A DNA stretch of 64,000 nt from Gammaproteobacteria bacterium (GTDB lineage Bacteria; Pseudomonadota; Gammaproteobacteria; Porifericomitales; Porifericomitaceae): positions 1 through 64,000 of the forward strand of contig JABAAT010000016.1 of the NCBI GenBank assembly GCA_014238615.1, given 5' to 3'. The translations under genes and the position numbers were made by a program. The notes beneath the pieces are model-generated. The model saw nothing but the letters and a program-made list of their open reading frames with translations. It was not told the origin of the DNA and made no database searches. Below, piece after piece: positions 9,005-19,981 of the stretch (its first letter is position 1; every line of letters starts with the position of its first letter).

Positions 9005-10223
9005 TTCCGCGGCGGTTGCTGCTTCCGGGGTGCCGGATGCTTCTGGCCATTTCGGTCCCTACGGGGGGCGGTTCGTGGCGGAGACCTTGATGGCGCCGCT
9101 GGCCGAGCTGGAAGCGGCCTGGCGGCGTTACCTGCCCGACTCGGAATTCCAGCGTGAACTACGGGATGAACTGCGTGATTTCGTAGGCCGTCCCACGCCG
9201 CTCTACCTTGCGGCGCGCTGGAGCCGCAGCCTGGGAGGAGCGCGCATCTACCTGAAGCGCGAGGATCTAAGCCATACCGGTGCTCACAAAATCAACAACA
9301 CGGTAGGGCAGGCCCTGCTGGCGGTGCGCATGGGCAAGCGCCGCATCATCGCGGAAACCGGCGCCGGTCAGCACGGGGTCGCTTGTGCCGCGACGGCGGC
9401 CCGCCACGGCTTGCCCTGCGTGGTTTACATGGGAGAGGAGGATACCCGCCGCCAGGCTCCGAATGTCTCGCGCATGCGCCTCCTGGGCGCCGAGATCGTG
9501 ACAGTGAACAGCGGTTCGCGCACCCTCAAGGACGCGCTGAACGAGGCCCTGCGGGACTGGGTGGCGAATGTTGACGAGACCTTCTACATCATCGGTTCGG
9601 TGGCCGGGCCGCATCCCTACCCGGCCTTGGTGCGCGATCTGCAGACGGTCATTGGACGTGAGGCCAGGGAGCAGTGCCTGGAGCGGCTGGGACGGCTGCC
9701 GCACGCGCTGGTTGCCTGCGTGGGTGGCGGTTCCAACGCCATCGGCCTGTTTCATCCCTTCCTGGAAGATCGGGACGTGGCGTTGTACGGGGTGGAGGCG
9801 GGCGGTCTGGGCCTGGATTCCGGCCGCCACGCCGCACCGCTGAACAGCGGCGCGCCCGGAGTGTTGCACGGCGCCCGCAGCTACCTGATGAGCGATGCCG
9901 ACGGACAGGTTCTGCCCACGCACTCCATCTCGGCCGGGCTGGATTACCCCGGGGTCGGACCGGAACACGCCTGGCTCAAGGACAGGTGCCGGGTGCACTA
10001 CGATGTGGTGGAAGACGCGGAGGCCGTGGAGGCCTTTCATGCATTGAGTCGCAACGAGGGTATTCTCCCGGCGCTGGAGAGCAGCCACGCCCTGGCTTAC
10101 GCGGCCCGGTTGGCGCGTGAACTCGGCCCCGAGGGGATCATCCTGGTCAATCTTTCGGGCCGGGGTGACAAAGACTTACAGAATGTGCTTGAGGCCCAGG
10201 CCGTTCCTGGCGCCGCCGCGTAG
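8991..10223 (+). CDS. trpB: Tryptophan synthase beta chain
   Basis: TrpB condenses indole with serine using PLP, with indole channelled from TrpA. The 410-residue product has the PLP lysine in HTGAHKINN (Lys100), the catalytic-glutamate region [11 protein letters not shown], the phosphate-binding [12 protein letters not shown] and the C-terminal NLSGRGDKD. The ATG at 8991 inside the end of trpF is chosen because the frame further upstream (to 8703) merely shadows trpF and the length from 8991 is normal. It is followed by trpA after 33 bp. Pseudomonas has trpBA elsewhere; here trpFBA are together. Confidence 0.97.
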   Translation: MPLHDSAAVAASGVPDASGHFGPYGGRFVAETLMAPLAELEAAWRRYLPDSEFQRELRDELRDFVGRPTPLYLAARWSRSLGGARIYLKREDLSHTGAHKINNTVGQALLAVRMGKRRIIAETGAGQHGVACAATAARHGLPCVVYMGEEDTRRQAPNVSRMRLLGAEIVTVNSGSRTLKDALNEALRDWVANVDETFYIIGSVAGPHPYPALVRDLQTVIGREAREQCLERLGRLPHALVACVGGGSNAIGLFHPFLEDRDVALYGVEAGGLGLDSGRHAAPLNSGAPGVLHGARSYLMSDADGQVLPTHSISAGLDYPGVGPEHAWLKDRCRVHYDVVEDAEAVEAFHALSRNEGILPALESSHALAYAARLARELGPEGIILVNLSGRGDKDLQNVLEAQAVPGAAA

Positions 10224-10256
10224 TGCGCCAGTGGCGATCTGCGGGGAAAGATCACC

Positions 10257-11090
10257 GTGAGCGTTGGGCGTATCCAGGAATGTTTCCAACGCCTTGCCGC
10301 GGAACGCCGCAAAGCGTTGATTCCTTTTGTCACCGCCGGCGACCCGGGAACGGAGCAGACAGTGCCGATCCTGCAAGCCCTGGTCAGCGGAGGAGCGGAC
10401 CTGCTGGAATTGGGAGTGCCTTTTTCAGACCCCATGGCGGATGGCCCCGTGATCCAGGGTTCCAGCGAGCGCGCCCTGAAGCGCGGCGTCGGCCTGCGGG
10501 CGGTGTTGCAGATGGTCAGCACGTTTCGCGAGACGGATTGCCGTACTCCGCTGGTGTTGATGGGCTACCTGAACCCGGTGGAAAGGATGGGCCACGCGGA
10601 GTTTTGCGAGCGCGCGCACGCGGCCGGAGTAGACGGTGTGCTGATCGTGGATATGCCGTTGGAGGAAGCAGGTCCGTTGCGCGCCGAACTGCGGGCGCGG
10701 CAATTAGACTGCGTGATGCTGGCCGCGCCGACCACCTCCGCCGCGCGCCTGCGACGCATCGGCCGGCAGGTGAGCGGCTTCCTTTACTACGTGACACTGA
10801 AAGGGGTGACGGGCAGTACGCGGTTGCAGGTGGCGGCCGTGACCGAGGCCTTGCAACAGGTGCGCGCCTGCATCGGCGCCTTGCCCCTGGCGGTCGGTTT
10901 CGGCATCAAGAACGCTGCCGGGGTGGCGGCGTTGGCGCCGCTGGGGGACGCGGTGGTGGTGGGTAGTGCGCTGGTGGACAACTTGGCGGCAGCGGCGCGG
11001 CGGGGTGAGTCACCGGCGCAAAGCGCCGAGGATTTTGCGCGCACCATGCGCGCCGCCCTGGACAGTGCTTCGCGGAACCAGGAATCATGA
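10257..11090 (+). CDS. trpA: Tryptophan synthase alpha chain
   Basis: TrpA cleaves indole-3-glycerol phosphate to indole and glyceraldehyde 3-phosphate. The 277-residue TIM barrel begins with the typical [13 protein letters not shown] and has catalytic Glu and Asp in [19 protein letters not shown], then [20 protein letters not shown] and the phosphate-binding VGFGIKN and VVVGSALV. It starts at GTG and overlaps accD by 4 bp (ATGA). Confidence 0.97.
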   Translation: MSVGRIQECFQRLAAERRKALIPFVTAGDPGTEQTVPILQALVSGGADLLELGVPFSDPMADGPVIQGSSERALKRGVGLRAVLQMVSTFRETDCRTPLVLMGYLNPVERMGHAEFCERAHAAGVDGVLIVDMPLEEAGPLRAELRARQLDCVMLAAPTTSAARLRRIGRQVSGFLYYVTLKGVTGSTRLQVAAVTEALQQVRACIGALPLAVGFGIKNAAGVAALAPLGDAVVVGSALVDNLAAAARRGESPAQSAEDFARTMRAALDSASRNQES

Positions 11091-11992
11091 ATTGGCTCAG
11101 TAAACTGTTGCCCTCCCGGGTCAACGCGGGACAGGGCCGGCGGCGCTCCGTACCGGAGGGGCTGTGGACCAAGTGCAGCCATTGCTGCGCCGTTTTGTAT
11201 CGTCCGGAACTCAAGCGTAACTTGTGGGTTTGCCCCAAGTGCGCTTTCCACATGCGCATTTCGGCCGATACGCGCCTGAAGATATTGCTGGATACCGAGC
11301 CGCCGCCGCGGGAGATTGGCGCCCAGGTGGCCAACATGGACCTCTTTAAATTCAAGGATATGAAACGTTACAAGGATCGCCTGCAGGATGCCCGCAGGAA
11401 GAGCGGTCTGAGTGAGGCCCTGTTGGTTTGGGAGGGGCGGTTGCGGGGTCTCCCGGTGGTGGCCTGCAGTTTTGAATTTAAATTCATGGGTGGTTCCATG
11501 GGGAGTGTTGTGGGAGAACGTTTCGTGCTCGCCGTGCAGGCCGCCCTGGAGCACGAGGCGGCGCTGCTGTGTTGCTGCTGCAGCGGCGGCGCGCGCATGC
11601 AGGAGGCCCTGCTTTCCCTCATGCAAATGGCAAAGACCGCGACCGCCCTGACGCTGTTACGCCGCCGCGGCCTGCCTTACGTGAGTGTTCTCTGTGATCC
11701 AACCACCGGGGGGGTTTCCGCCAGCCTGGCCGCCTTGGGAGACGTGATCCTGGCCGAGCCGGGCGCCCTCATCGGTTTCGCCGGACCGCGTATCATCGAA
11801 AAGACCGTGCGCGAAAAATTGCCGGAAGGCTTTCAACGCAGTGAGAGCCTGCTCAAGCGGGGCGGGGTGGATCTGATCGTGGACCGCCGGAAACAGCGGG
11901 AGCACCTGGCGGAGTTGTTGGCGCTGCTGATGCGGCGCCCGGCTCCGGCTCCCGTCACGGAGCTCAAGGCGCTCCCCGAAACGAGTGCGTGA
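11087..11992 (+). CDS. accD: Acetyl-CoA carboxylase carboxyltransferase subunit beta
   Basis: AccD with AccA transfers CO2 from carboxybiotin to acetyl-CoA, the first committed step of fatty acid synthesis. The N-terminal zinc ribbon is visible as C30xxC33 and C49xxC52, followed by the crotonase-like core with [16 protein letters not shown] and [19 protein letters not shown]. Unusually the strand before SGGARMQE reads LLCCCCSGG (Cys162-165), where the family normally has C-F-S-A-SGG. It sits between trpA and folC with 4-bp overlaps on both sides, as expected for the truA-to-purF gene block. Confidence 0.97.
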   Translation: MNWLSKLLPSRVNAGQGRRRSVPEGLWTKCSHCCAVLYRPELKRNLWVCPKCAFHMRISADTRLKILLDTEPPPREIGAQVANMDLFKFKDMKRYKDRLQDARRKSGLSEALLVWEGRLRGLPVVACSFEFKFMGGSMGSVVGERFVLAVQAALEHEAALLCCCCSGGARMQEALLSLMQMAKTATALTLLRRRGLPYVSVLCDPTTGGVSASLAALGDVILAEPGALIGFAGPRIIEKTVREKLPEGFQRSESLLKRGGVDLIVDRRKQREHLAELLALLMRRPAPAPVTELKALPETSA

Positions 11993-13302
11993 AGGTGCTC
12001 GAACAGACGCAGCCGTGCGCTTCCCTGAGCCTGGAGAAATGGCTCAGGCGGCAGGAGCGAATCCATTTCCCCATGGTGGAGATGGGCCTGGAGCGTTGCC
12101 GCGAGGTGGCAGGTCGGCTTGGATTGTTGGAGCCCGGATACCAGGTCGTTACCGTGGCCGGTACCAACGGCAAGGGTTCCTGCGTGGCGATGCTGGAGTC
12201 CGTGCTGCGTTCCGCCGGCTACACAACGGGAGCTTATTATTCGCCTCACCTGCTGCGCTACAACGAGCGCATCCGCATCCATAGCCGGGAAGTGAGCGAT
12301 GCGGCGCTTTGCACAGCTTTCCAAAAGATTGAAGCGGCCCGTGGAGATATTGAACTCACCTACTTTGAATTTGGCACCCTGGCCGCTTTTTACCTGTTCC
12401 GAGAGGCGGCGGTGCAGATCACCGTGCTGGAGGTCGGCCTGGGAGGGCGCCTGGACGCCGTGAACCTGCTGGACCCCGATGTGGCCCTGGTGACCAGTAT
12501 CGATCTCGATCACCAGCGTTGGCTGGGTGCGGATCGTGAGAGCATCAGCCGGGAAAAAGCGGGGATCTTCCGGGCTGGTCGGCCTGCTGTCTGTTCCGAC
12601 CCGGAACCGCCGGAGGGATTACTTCGCCGTGCCTCGGAACTGGGTGCCCCGCTGTCTCTGCCCGGTAAGGACTACCGCCTGAAAAATGGTGGAGGTGCGT
12701 GGGACTGGTATGGGCCGGACGCCGCCTGTTACCAGGAGTTGCCGCATCCGGATCAGAGGAACTCCTGCCAGTTGCAGAACGTCGGAGGCGTACTCATGGC
12801 CTTGCACTTGTTGCGCGACTGTTTTCCGGTGCGGGAGCAGGATTTGCGTGACGGATTGAGCAAAGTGCGGTTCCCCGGGCGCTTCCAGGTCCTTCCTGGA
12901 CCCCGCTGTTATATACTGGACGTGGCGCACAATCGGCAGGCGGCGCAACAGTTGAGACGCAACCTGGAGGCCTTGCCGCGGAGTGGGGCCCAGCATTTCC
13001 TGGTTGGTATGCTGGCAGATAAAGACTATGTATCGGTACTTGAGATCCTGGCACCGCTGGCCGACAGCTGCCACCTGGTGGATCTACCGGCTCCGCGCGG
13101 TGCCTCGGCGACGCGCCTGGCGGCCGCCCTGGGCGACCTTGATGTCAGCGGGTTGCGCACCCACTGTCATCCCGACGTTGCCCGGGGTCTGGGTGTGCTG
13201 CGCCGGGAATCGCGGGATGGGGATCGGATCGTGGTCTGCGGTTCTTTCCTGACGGTGGGGGAAGCGCTCAACTGTCTTGGCGCGCAGGAGTCAGGCTGGT
13301 GA
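11989..13302 (+). CDS. folC: Dihydrofolate synthase / folylpolyglutamate synthase
   Basis: FolC adds glutamate to dihydropteroate and to folates using ATP. The 437-residue product has the Mur-ligase-like P-loop [10 protein letters not shown], the [13 protein letters not shown] folate and Omega-loop region, the metal and nucleotide strand [23 protein letters not shown] with E-K-A-G-I-F, and the C-terminal L-D-V-A-H-N. The GTG start overlaps the accD stop (GTGA) and its own stop overlaps dedD the same way. In an organism with both H4F and H4MPT pathways this serves the H4F branch. Confidence 0.96.
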   Translation: MKVLEQTQPCASLSLEKWLRRQERIHFPMVEMGLERCREVAGRLGLLEPGYQVVTVAGTNGKGSCVAMLESVLRSAGYTTGAYYSPHLLRYNERIRIHSREVSDAALCTAFQKIEAARGDIELTYFEFGTLAAFYLFREAAVQITVLEVGLGGRLDAVNLLDPDVALVTSIDLDHQRWLGADRESISREKAGIFRAGRPAVCSDPEPPEGLLRRASELGAPLSLPGKDYRLKNGGGAWDWYGPDAACYQELPHPDQRNSCQLQNVGGVLMALHLLRDCFPVREQDLRDGLSKVRFPGRFQVLPGPRCYILDVAHNRQAAQQLRRNLEALPRSGAQHFLVGMLADKDYVSVLEILAPLADSCHLVDLPAPRGASATRLAAALGDLDVSGLRTHCHPDVARGLGVLRRESRDGDRIVVCGSFLTVGEALNCLGAQESGW

Positions 13303-13820
13303 ATCGAAGCTTCTGGGAGCGCGTCTTGGGCGCGGCGATCCTGCTTGCGGTGGGAGTGCTGCTTATCCCCATGCTGCTTGGTGAACCGGTGCCGCGGCCG
13401 CCGCCGCGACCGGAAAAACTGCTGCCGGAGCAGCTGTTACCCGACCTGGACCTGGAAATCCCGGCCGTGGAGGTCGCGCGCCCCGGGGAGGCTTTACAGC
13501 AAGAGCGGGAAGGCGGGTTGCTCGGCATGCAGTCGGCGCCGCCAGGCGTGGCGGCTCCCACGCCGCCCCCGGCGCTTGCGGGGCAGACGACCTGGAGCGT
13601 GCAGGTTTCCAGTTTCAGGGAACGGGCCCCGGCCGAAAAACTGCGGGACAAACTGCGCCGTGCGGCCTATCCGGCCTTTATCCGTGATGTGGATCGGGGC
13701 GGGGTCTCGTGGTACCAGGTGAAAGTTGGAGCGGAGACGCACCGAGACGGGGCGGAACGCTTGCGCCAACGCTTGCGGCAGGTTTTCGCCTTGGAGGGGC
13801 TGGTGACCCGCGAGCCATGA
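13299..13820 (+). CDS. dedD: SPOR-domain protein, DedD-like
   Basis: DedD-type proteins are inner-membrane cell-division proteins that bind denuded septal peptidoglycan through a SPOR domain. The 173-residue product has a short cytoplasmic N-terminus, one membrane segment (about residues 8-28, AAILLAVGVLLIPMLLG), a proline-rich periplasmic linker and a C-terminal SPOR domain (about residues 97-172, T-W-S-V-Q-V-S-S-F-R to V-K-V-G). It starts at GTG overlapping folC by 4 bp and precedes cvpA, the usual gammaproteobacterial order. Confidence 0.92.
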   Translation: MNRSFWERVLGAAILLAVGVLLIPMLLGEPVPRPPPRPEKLLPEQLLPDLDLEIPAVEVARPGEALQQEREGGLLGMQSAPPGVAAPTPPPALAGQTTWSVQVSSFRERAPAEKLRDKLRRAAYPAFIRDVDRGGVSWYQVKVGAETHRDGAERLRQRLRQVFALEGLVTREP

Positions 13821-13875
13821 ACGGCGCTCCGTCAAAACGGACGAAAGCCCCGCGGCGGCGCCCGGAAGTCACGGT

Positions 13876-14391
13876 ATGAATTACTGTGACTGGGGTTTCG
13901 TGGGGGTGATACTCGTCTGCTCGTTGTGCGGATGGCTGGGCGGCCTGTTTAGCGCGCTTAGCACCATGCTTGCCTGGGGAGGGGCCTTGTGGCTGGCGTT
14001 TCTCTCCGCGCCCAAGGCGGTGGAAATATTGCAAGGCTTCAACATGGAGAGCGATCTTGTCGTACTTGTTTCGGTGCTGGGCGGTTTCGCCGCCTGGCTG
14101 ATCCTGGTGCTGCTGTTGATGCATTTACTGCTGTTGCTGGTACATAGATTCCCCGGGAAACGGCTCCTGGGCGGTCTCTTGTGTGGCATGCTGAACGGCC
14201 TGTGGATCTCCCTGGTAGTGGTTTTCCTGGTGGGCTTTACCGTCCTTCCGGAGGTGTCTATATGGCGCGAGAGCCATGTGCAAAAGTTTTTGACCCGGCC
14301 GGCCGGGTGGTTCTGGCGGGTTCTGCCGAATGCCTCGTCCGAGGTCCGTGACGCGTGGTCGCCGCCGCCCGCTGACAGCTGGGAGCCATAA
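13876..14391 (+). CDS. cvpA: CvpA family membrane protein
   Basis: CvpA is a small polytopic inner-membrane protein linked to envelope homeostasis and, in E. coli, colicin V production. The 171-residue product starts N-Y-C-D-W-G-F-V-G-V-I, has four hydrophobic segments (roughly residues 7-27, 30-47, 62-90 and 105-125) and the usual G-F-x-x-G motif region. It lies between dedD and purF, 4 bp before purF, the diagnostic neighbourhood for this poorly understood family. Confidence 0.93.
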   Translation: MNYCDWGFVGVILVCSLCGWLGGLFSALSTMLAWGGALWLAFLSAPKAVEILQGFNMESDLVVLVSVLGGFAAWLILVLLLMHLLLLLVHRFPGKRLLGGLLCGMLNGLWISLVVVFLVGFTVLPEVSIWRESHVQKFLTRPAGWFWRVLPNASSEVRDAWSPPPADSWEP

Positions 14392-14394
14392 GCG

Positions 14395-15891
<1,497 letters not shown>

Positions 15892-15915
15892 CGAAGTCCC
15901 ACCCGGAGTCACGAC

Positions 15916-16488
15916 ATGGCCGCATACAACACCAACGAATTCAAAAGCGGATTGAAAGTGCTGATTGATGGGGACCCCTGTTCCATCATTGAGAATGAAT
16001 TCATTAAGCCCGGCAAGGGCCAGGCGTTCAACCGCGTGAAATACCGCAACCTGAAGAACGGCCGGGTGCTCGAGAGGAATATTCGCTCCGGGGAGAGCGT
16101 GGAAGCCGCCGAGGTGCAGGAACGGGAGATGCAGTTTCTTTACCAGGACGACGCGACCTGGAATTTCATGGATCCGGTCAGCTACGAACAGGTGGCCGCC
16201 GGGACGGGGGCGATGGCGGAGGCTGGGCGCTGGTTGCAGGGGCAGGAAATGTGCCAGGTAGTGGTTTGGAAGGGGTCGCCCATCAGTGTGTCGGCCCCCC
16301 AGTTCGTGGTGTTGCGCGTGCGCGAGACCGCGCCGGGGGTGCGCGGCGATACGGCCGGCGGCGGCGGTAAACCGGCAACCGTGGGAAATGATGTGGTCAT
16401 CAGGGTGCCGCTCTTCGTGGAGCAGGGGGAACTCGTGAAAGTGGATACGCGTACCGCGACCTACGTGGGCCGCGCCGTAGAGAACTAA
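15916..16488 (+). CDS. efp: Translation elongation factor P
   Basis: EF-P rescues ribosomes stalled at polyproline stretches. All three beta-barrel domains are present in 190 residues. The tip residue that EpmAB beta-lysylates in enterobacteria is Lys34, in K-P-G-K-G-Q-A-F. The C-terminal OB motif is V-K-V-D-T-R-T-A-T-Y-V-G-R. The barrel-2/3 linker carries a glycine-rich loop (G-D-T-A-G-G-G-G-K-P). No modification enzyme gene is seen in the window. Confidence 0.97.
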   Translation: MAAYNTNEFKSGLKVLIDGDPCSIIENEFIKPGKGQAFNRVKYRNLKNGRVLERNIRSGESVEAAEVQEREMQFLYQDDATWNFMDPVSYEQVAAGTGAMAEAGRWLQGQEMCQVVVWKGSPISVSAPQFVVLRVRETAPGVRGDTAGGGGKPATVGNDVVIRVPLFVEQGELVKVDTRTATYVGRAVEN

Positions 16489-16524
16489 CTGGCTTTCCAG
16501 CGACAAGGACCGGTACCGGGGCGG

Positions 16525-17073
16525 GTGCGCATTATCGGCGGCCGCTGGCGGCGGCGCCTGTTGCCGGTGGAAATTCTGCCCGGGCTGCGTCCCACCCCGG
16601 ATCGGGCCCGGGAAACCCTGTTCAACTGGCTTGGAGCGCGACTGCCAGGGGCGCATTGCCTGGATCTGTTTGCGGGAAGCGGGGTGCTGGGCCTGGAGGC
16701 CTTGTCGCGTGGCGCGGCCGCGGTTGTGCTGGTGGAGAGGCACCCGTTGCTGGGTCGGCGGTTGCGCGAGCAGCTGCGGCGCCTGAAGGCCGGTCCCCAG
16801 GCGCGCTTGTGGGAGGCGGAGGCCGTTGCCTGGCTGCGGCGTGCGCCCGGCGTCTTTGACATTGTCTTTTTAGATCCGCCTTACACGAGCGGCCTGGCGG
16901 GCCCCTGCTGCGAACTGCTGCTGGAGCGCGGTCTGCTTACCCCGGGAGCGCGGCTTTCCCTGGAAAGCGATGCAACGGCGCCGCCGCCGGTGTTGCCGGC
17001 GAGCCTCCAAAGGCTGCGCTGCCGCTGTTTCGGCCGCAGCCGACTTTGCCTGCTCGGCTTACCCGACGGTTAG
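16525..17073 (+). CDS. rsmD: 16S rRNA (guanine966-N2)-methyltransferase
   Basis: RsmD methylates G966 of 16S rRNA using SAM. The 182-residue product begins with the family's M-R-I-I-G-G-R-W-R, then R-P-T-P-D-R-A-R-E-T-L-F-N-W-L, the SAM motif CLDLFAGSGVLGLEALSRGA and the catalytic FLDPPY. Start GTG at 16525 fits the conserved RIIGG beginning. Its stop codon falls in the first copy of a tandem repeat. Confidence 0.95.
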   Translation: MRIIGGRWRRRLLPVEILPGLRPTPDRARETLFNWLGARLPGAHCLDLFAGSGVLGLEALSRGAAAVVLVERHPLLGRRLREQLRRLKAGPQARLWEAEAVAWLRRAPGVFDIVFLDPPYTSGLAGPCCELLLERGLLTPGARLSLESDATAPPPVLPASLQRLRCRCFGRSRLCLLGLPDG

Positions 17074-17136
17074 CCTGGCGACGGTTAGCCTGGCGACGGT
17101 TAGCCTGGCGACGGTTAGCCTGGCGACGGTTAGCCG
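17066..17136 (+). repeat. 15-bp tandem repeat at the rsmD/fdhA convergent junction
   Basis: The unit acggttagcctggcg occurs four times in exact tandem (17066-17125) plus an 11-bp fifth partial copy. The rsmD TAG stop is inside the first copy, so changes in copy number do not alter RsmD, and the array ends 43 bp before the fdhA stop. It is too short, and lacks spacers, to be a CRISPR array. Confidence 0.97.
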
Positions 17137-17179
17137 GGTTGTCAGCTGTTCCCTTGGGAGGATGCGCCCTGCGAAAGCT

Positions 17180-19981
17180 TCAGGTGGCCGGAAGAGTTTC
17201 GGCGGCCGCCTCGGCATAAGACGTGACACGCACCGCGCAATACTTGAACTCGGGGATCTTACCCTGTGGATCCAACTTTGGATTGGTGAGCAGGTTCGCG
17301 GCCGCCTCCCGGTAGCAAAAAGCCATGAAAACGGTGCCCGGCTGCAAGCCGGAATCCTTCCGAACGATGGCCCGCAGGAGGCCGCGCCTGGATTCCACCT
17401 GAAGCAAGTCTCCGGGTGCCGCCCCCAGGGTCTGGATGTCGTCTGGGTGCAGGGATACCACCGGCTCAGGCTCAATGGCGTTCAGCACCGTGGCGGCGCG
17501 CGTCATACTGCCGGTATGCCAGTGCTCCAGCTGCCTGCCGGTGATGAACACGAAGGGATATTCCTCGCTGGGAAGTTCGTCGGCGTGGCGGTACACGGCC
17601 GGTACGAATTTTCCCTTGCCGTCCGGGGTGGGGAAGCCGCCCTGAAACAGGATCGGCTGCCCGGGGTCGCCTGGTTTTGTGAGCGGATAAGTCAGGGAGT
17701 CCTCTTTTTCCAGCCGTTCCCAGGTCATGCCGCTGATGCTGGGCATGGCCTTCAGGAGTTCATCAAAGACCTGCCTGGGAGATTCGTAGTGCCAATCCAG
17801 TCCCATGCGCCGGGCCAACTCCTGGATGATCCAGAGGTCCTGGCGCGCCTCACCGGGGGACTCAATGGCCTGGCGTCCCAGTTGCACGCGGCGATCGGTG
17901 TTGGTGAAGGTGCCGGTTTTTTCCGGGAAGGCCGAGGCGGGCAGGATCACGTCCGCGAAGCCGGCCGTCTCCGTGAAAAAGATATCCTGCACCACCAACC
18001 AGTCCAGCTTCGCCAGCATCTCCCTGACATGCTCCAGGTCGGGGTCGGACATGGCTGGATTCTCTCCCATGACGTACATGCCGCGGATATCACCCTGCCC
18101 GATCCCGTTAATGGTTTCTACCACGGTGAGCCCGGGTTCGGGATCCAGGTGCGCATTCCAGAGCTGTTCGAAATGACGCCGGGCTTTCAGGTCGCTGACT
18201 GCCTGGTAATCGGGGAAGACCATGGGGATCAGGCCCACGTCCGAGGCGCCCTGTACGTTGTTTTGGCCGCGCAAGGGGTGCAGTCCGGTGCCGGGGCGTC
18301 CGATCTGCCCGGTGAGCAGGGCCAGGGAAATCAGGCAGCGGGCGTTGTCGGTGCCGTGTGTGTGCTGCGAGATGCCCATGCCCCAGAAGATCATGGAGCC
18401 GGAGGCCCTGGCGTACAGGCGTGCCACCTCGCGCAGGGTCTCTGCGGGGATGCCGCAGATGGGGGCTACCTGTTCGGGGCTGTAGTCTGCGAGGTTGGCC
18501 TTCAATGCGTCAAATCCGGAGGTATGTGCGCGTATGTAGGCATCATTCTGCAGTTTCTCGTCCAGGATGGCGCGCATGATGCCGTTCAGCAGGGGCACGT
18601 CGGTGTCCGGCCGGAACTGCAGGAAGTAACTCGCATGGCGCGCCAGGTCGGAGCGGTATGGGTCGATCAGGATCAGGGTCTTGCCCTGGCGGACGGCGTT
18701 TTTTATGAAGGTGGCCGCCACCGGGTGGTTCACGGTGGGACGGGCGCCGATGATCAGAATGACTTCCGCATCCGCCACGTCGGCCACCTGGTTGGAAACG
18801 GCCCCGGAGCCGATGCATTCAAGCAGGGCGGCCACCGAGGATGCATGGCAGAGGCGCGTACAGTGGTCCACGTTGTTTGAGCCGAAACCGGTGCGCACCA
18901 GCTTTTGGAACAGGTAGGCTTCTTCGTTGCTGCCCTTGGCGGAGCCGAAGCCAGCCAGGCTGCGCGGCCCGTCCCGCTCGCGCAGTTTGCACAGTCGCTC
19001 GGCGGCCGTGTCCAGGGCTTCATCCCAGTCGACCTCTCGGAACACTTCGTGCATGCGCTCGGGTGGAACGAGGGTGGCATGCTTTGGAGCGTCAGGGCGC
19101 CGTATGAGCGGTCGCAGCAGGCGTCCCTGGTGATGGACGTAATCGAAGCCGTAGCGTCCCTTGACGCACAGGCGGGAATGGTTGGTCTCCCCGTCACGGC
19201 CGTTGACATACAGGATGCGGTTGTCGCGCACGTGGTACTTGAGCAGGCAGCCCACCCCGCAATAGGGGCAGACCGAGTCTACTTTGCGTTCGGTCTCCTG
19301 GAGCACGTTCTCGCCAGCCGGCATGAGCGCGCCGGTGGGACAGGCCTGTACGCATTCGCCGCAGCCTACGCAGGTGCTTTGGCCCATGGGATCCTGCATG
19401 TCGAAAACAACCAGGGAATGTTCGCCGCGATGGGCGTAACCCAGCACGTCGTTGACCTGCTCCTCACGGCAGGCGCGCACACAGCGGGTGCATTGGATGC
19501 AGGCGTCCAGGTGCACGCTGATGCCGGGGTGAGAGTTGTCCGGGGGCGGCTGGGAACGGCCCGGGAAACGCGGCTGCTTTAGCTGCAATGCCTGGGCCCA
19601 GTGGTGCAATTCGGAGTCGCGCTGGTAGGGCGCCTGCTCCCGCGGCGGCATGTCCGCAAGCAGCAGTTCCAGCACCAGCTTTTGGGAGAGCCGGGAGCGT
19701 TCGTTGGCGCTCTCAACCCGCATGCCCGCGGTGGGGCGGCGCCAACAGGAGGGGGCTAACACCCGCTCGCCCTCGATCTCCACCATGCAGGCGCGGCAGT
19801 TGCCGTCCGGGCGGTACCCGGGTTTGTGGCACAGGCGAGGGATTTCCACGCCATGGCGGTCGGCCGCCTCCAGGATGGTTTCTTCCGGCAGGGCGCTGAT
19901 TTCTCGTCCGTCCAGGGTGAAGCGCACGGACTGGGGCGGAGCCTGGATTGTTGGAGCCTGGGCTGTTGCTTGAGTGGCCAT
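17180..19981 (-). CDS. fdhA: NAD-dependent formate dehydrogenase, alpha (catalytic) subunit
   Basis: This subunit oxidises formate to CO2 at a Mo- or W-bis-MGD centre. The 933-residue product has an N-terminal NuoG-like 2Fe-2S domain (Cys51, 62, 65, 79), two 4Fe-4S ferredoxin motifs (Cys161/164/167/171 and 204/207/210/214), a further 4Fe-4S motif V-C-P-Y-C-G-V-G-C with Cys272 at the molybdopterin domain entrance, and the active-site motif H-C-T-R-L-C-H, where Cys378 sits at the selenocysteine position of E. coli FdhF. The ATG at 19981 is chosen because the longer frame shadows fdhB; ATG and the fdhB TGA share one base. The two-gene layout with a fused diaphorase subunit resembles the tungsten FDH1 of Methylorubrum (inference). 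Metal identity cannot be read from the sequence. Confidence 0.95.
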   Translation of the reverse strand: MATQATAQAPTIQAPPQSVRFTLDGREISALPEETILEAADRHGVEIPRLCHKPGYRPDGNCRACMVEIEGERVLAPSCWRRPTAGMRVESANERSRLSQKLVLELLLADMPPREQAPYQRDSELHHWAQALQLKQPRFPGRSQPPPDNSHPGISVHLDACIQCTRCVRACREEQVNDVLGYAHRGEHSLVVFDMQDPMGQSTCVGCGECVQACPTGALMPAGENVLQETERKVDSVCPYCGVGCLLKYHVRDNRILYVNGRDGETNHSRLCVKGRYGFDYVHHQGRLLRPLIRRPDAPKHATLVPPERMHEVFREVDWDEALDTAAERLCKLRERDGPRSLAGFGSAKGSNEEAYLFQKLVRTGFGSNNVDHCTRLCHASSVAALLECIGSGAVSNQVADVADAEVILIIGARPTVNHPVAATFIKNAVRQGKTLILIDPYRSDLARHASYFLQFRPDTDVPLLNGIMRAILDEKLQNDAYIRAHTSGFDALKANLADYSPEQVAPICGIPAETLREVARLYARASGSMIFWGMGISQHTHGTDNARCLISLALLTGQIGRPGTGLHPLRGQNNVQGASDVGLIPMVFPDYQAVSDLKARRHFEQLWNAHLDPEPGLTVVETINGIGQGDIRGMYVMGENPAMSDPDLEHVREMLAKLDWLVVQDIFFTETAGFADVILPASAFPEKTGTFTNTDRRVQLGRQAIESPGEARQDLWIIQELARRMGLDWHYESPRQVFDELLKAMPSISGMTWERLEKEDSLTYPLTKPGDPGQPILFQGGFPTPDGKGKFVPAVYRHADELPSEEYPFVFITGRQLEHWHTGSMTRAATVLNAIEPEPVVSLHPDDIQTLGAAPGDLLQVESRRGLLRAIVRKDSGLQPGTVFMAFCYREAAANLLTNPKLDPQGKIPEFKYCAVRVTSYAEAAAETLPAT

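Noticed and set aside
17066-17136. CRISPR array
   Set aside because: Units are contiguous 15-bp repeats with no unique spacers and no cas genes nearby.
16970-18880. 636-codon open frame on the plus strand opposite fdhA
   Set aside because: It is a mirror of the fdhA codons in GC-rich DNA; the minus strand has all formate dehydrogenase motifs.
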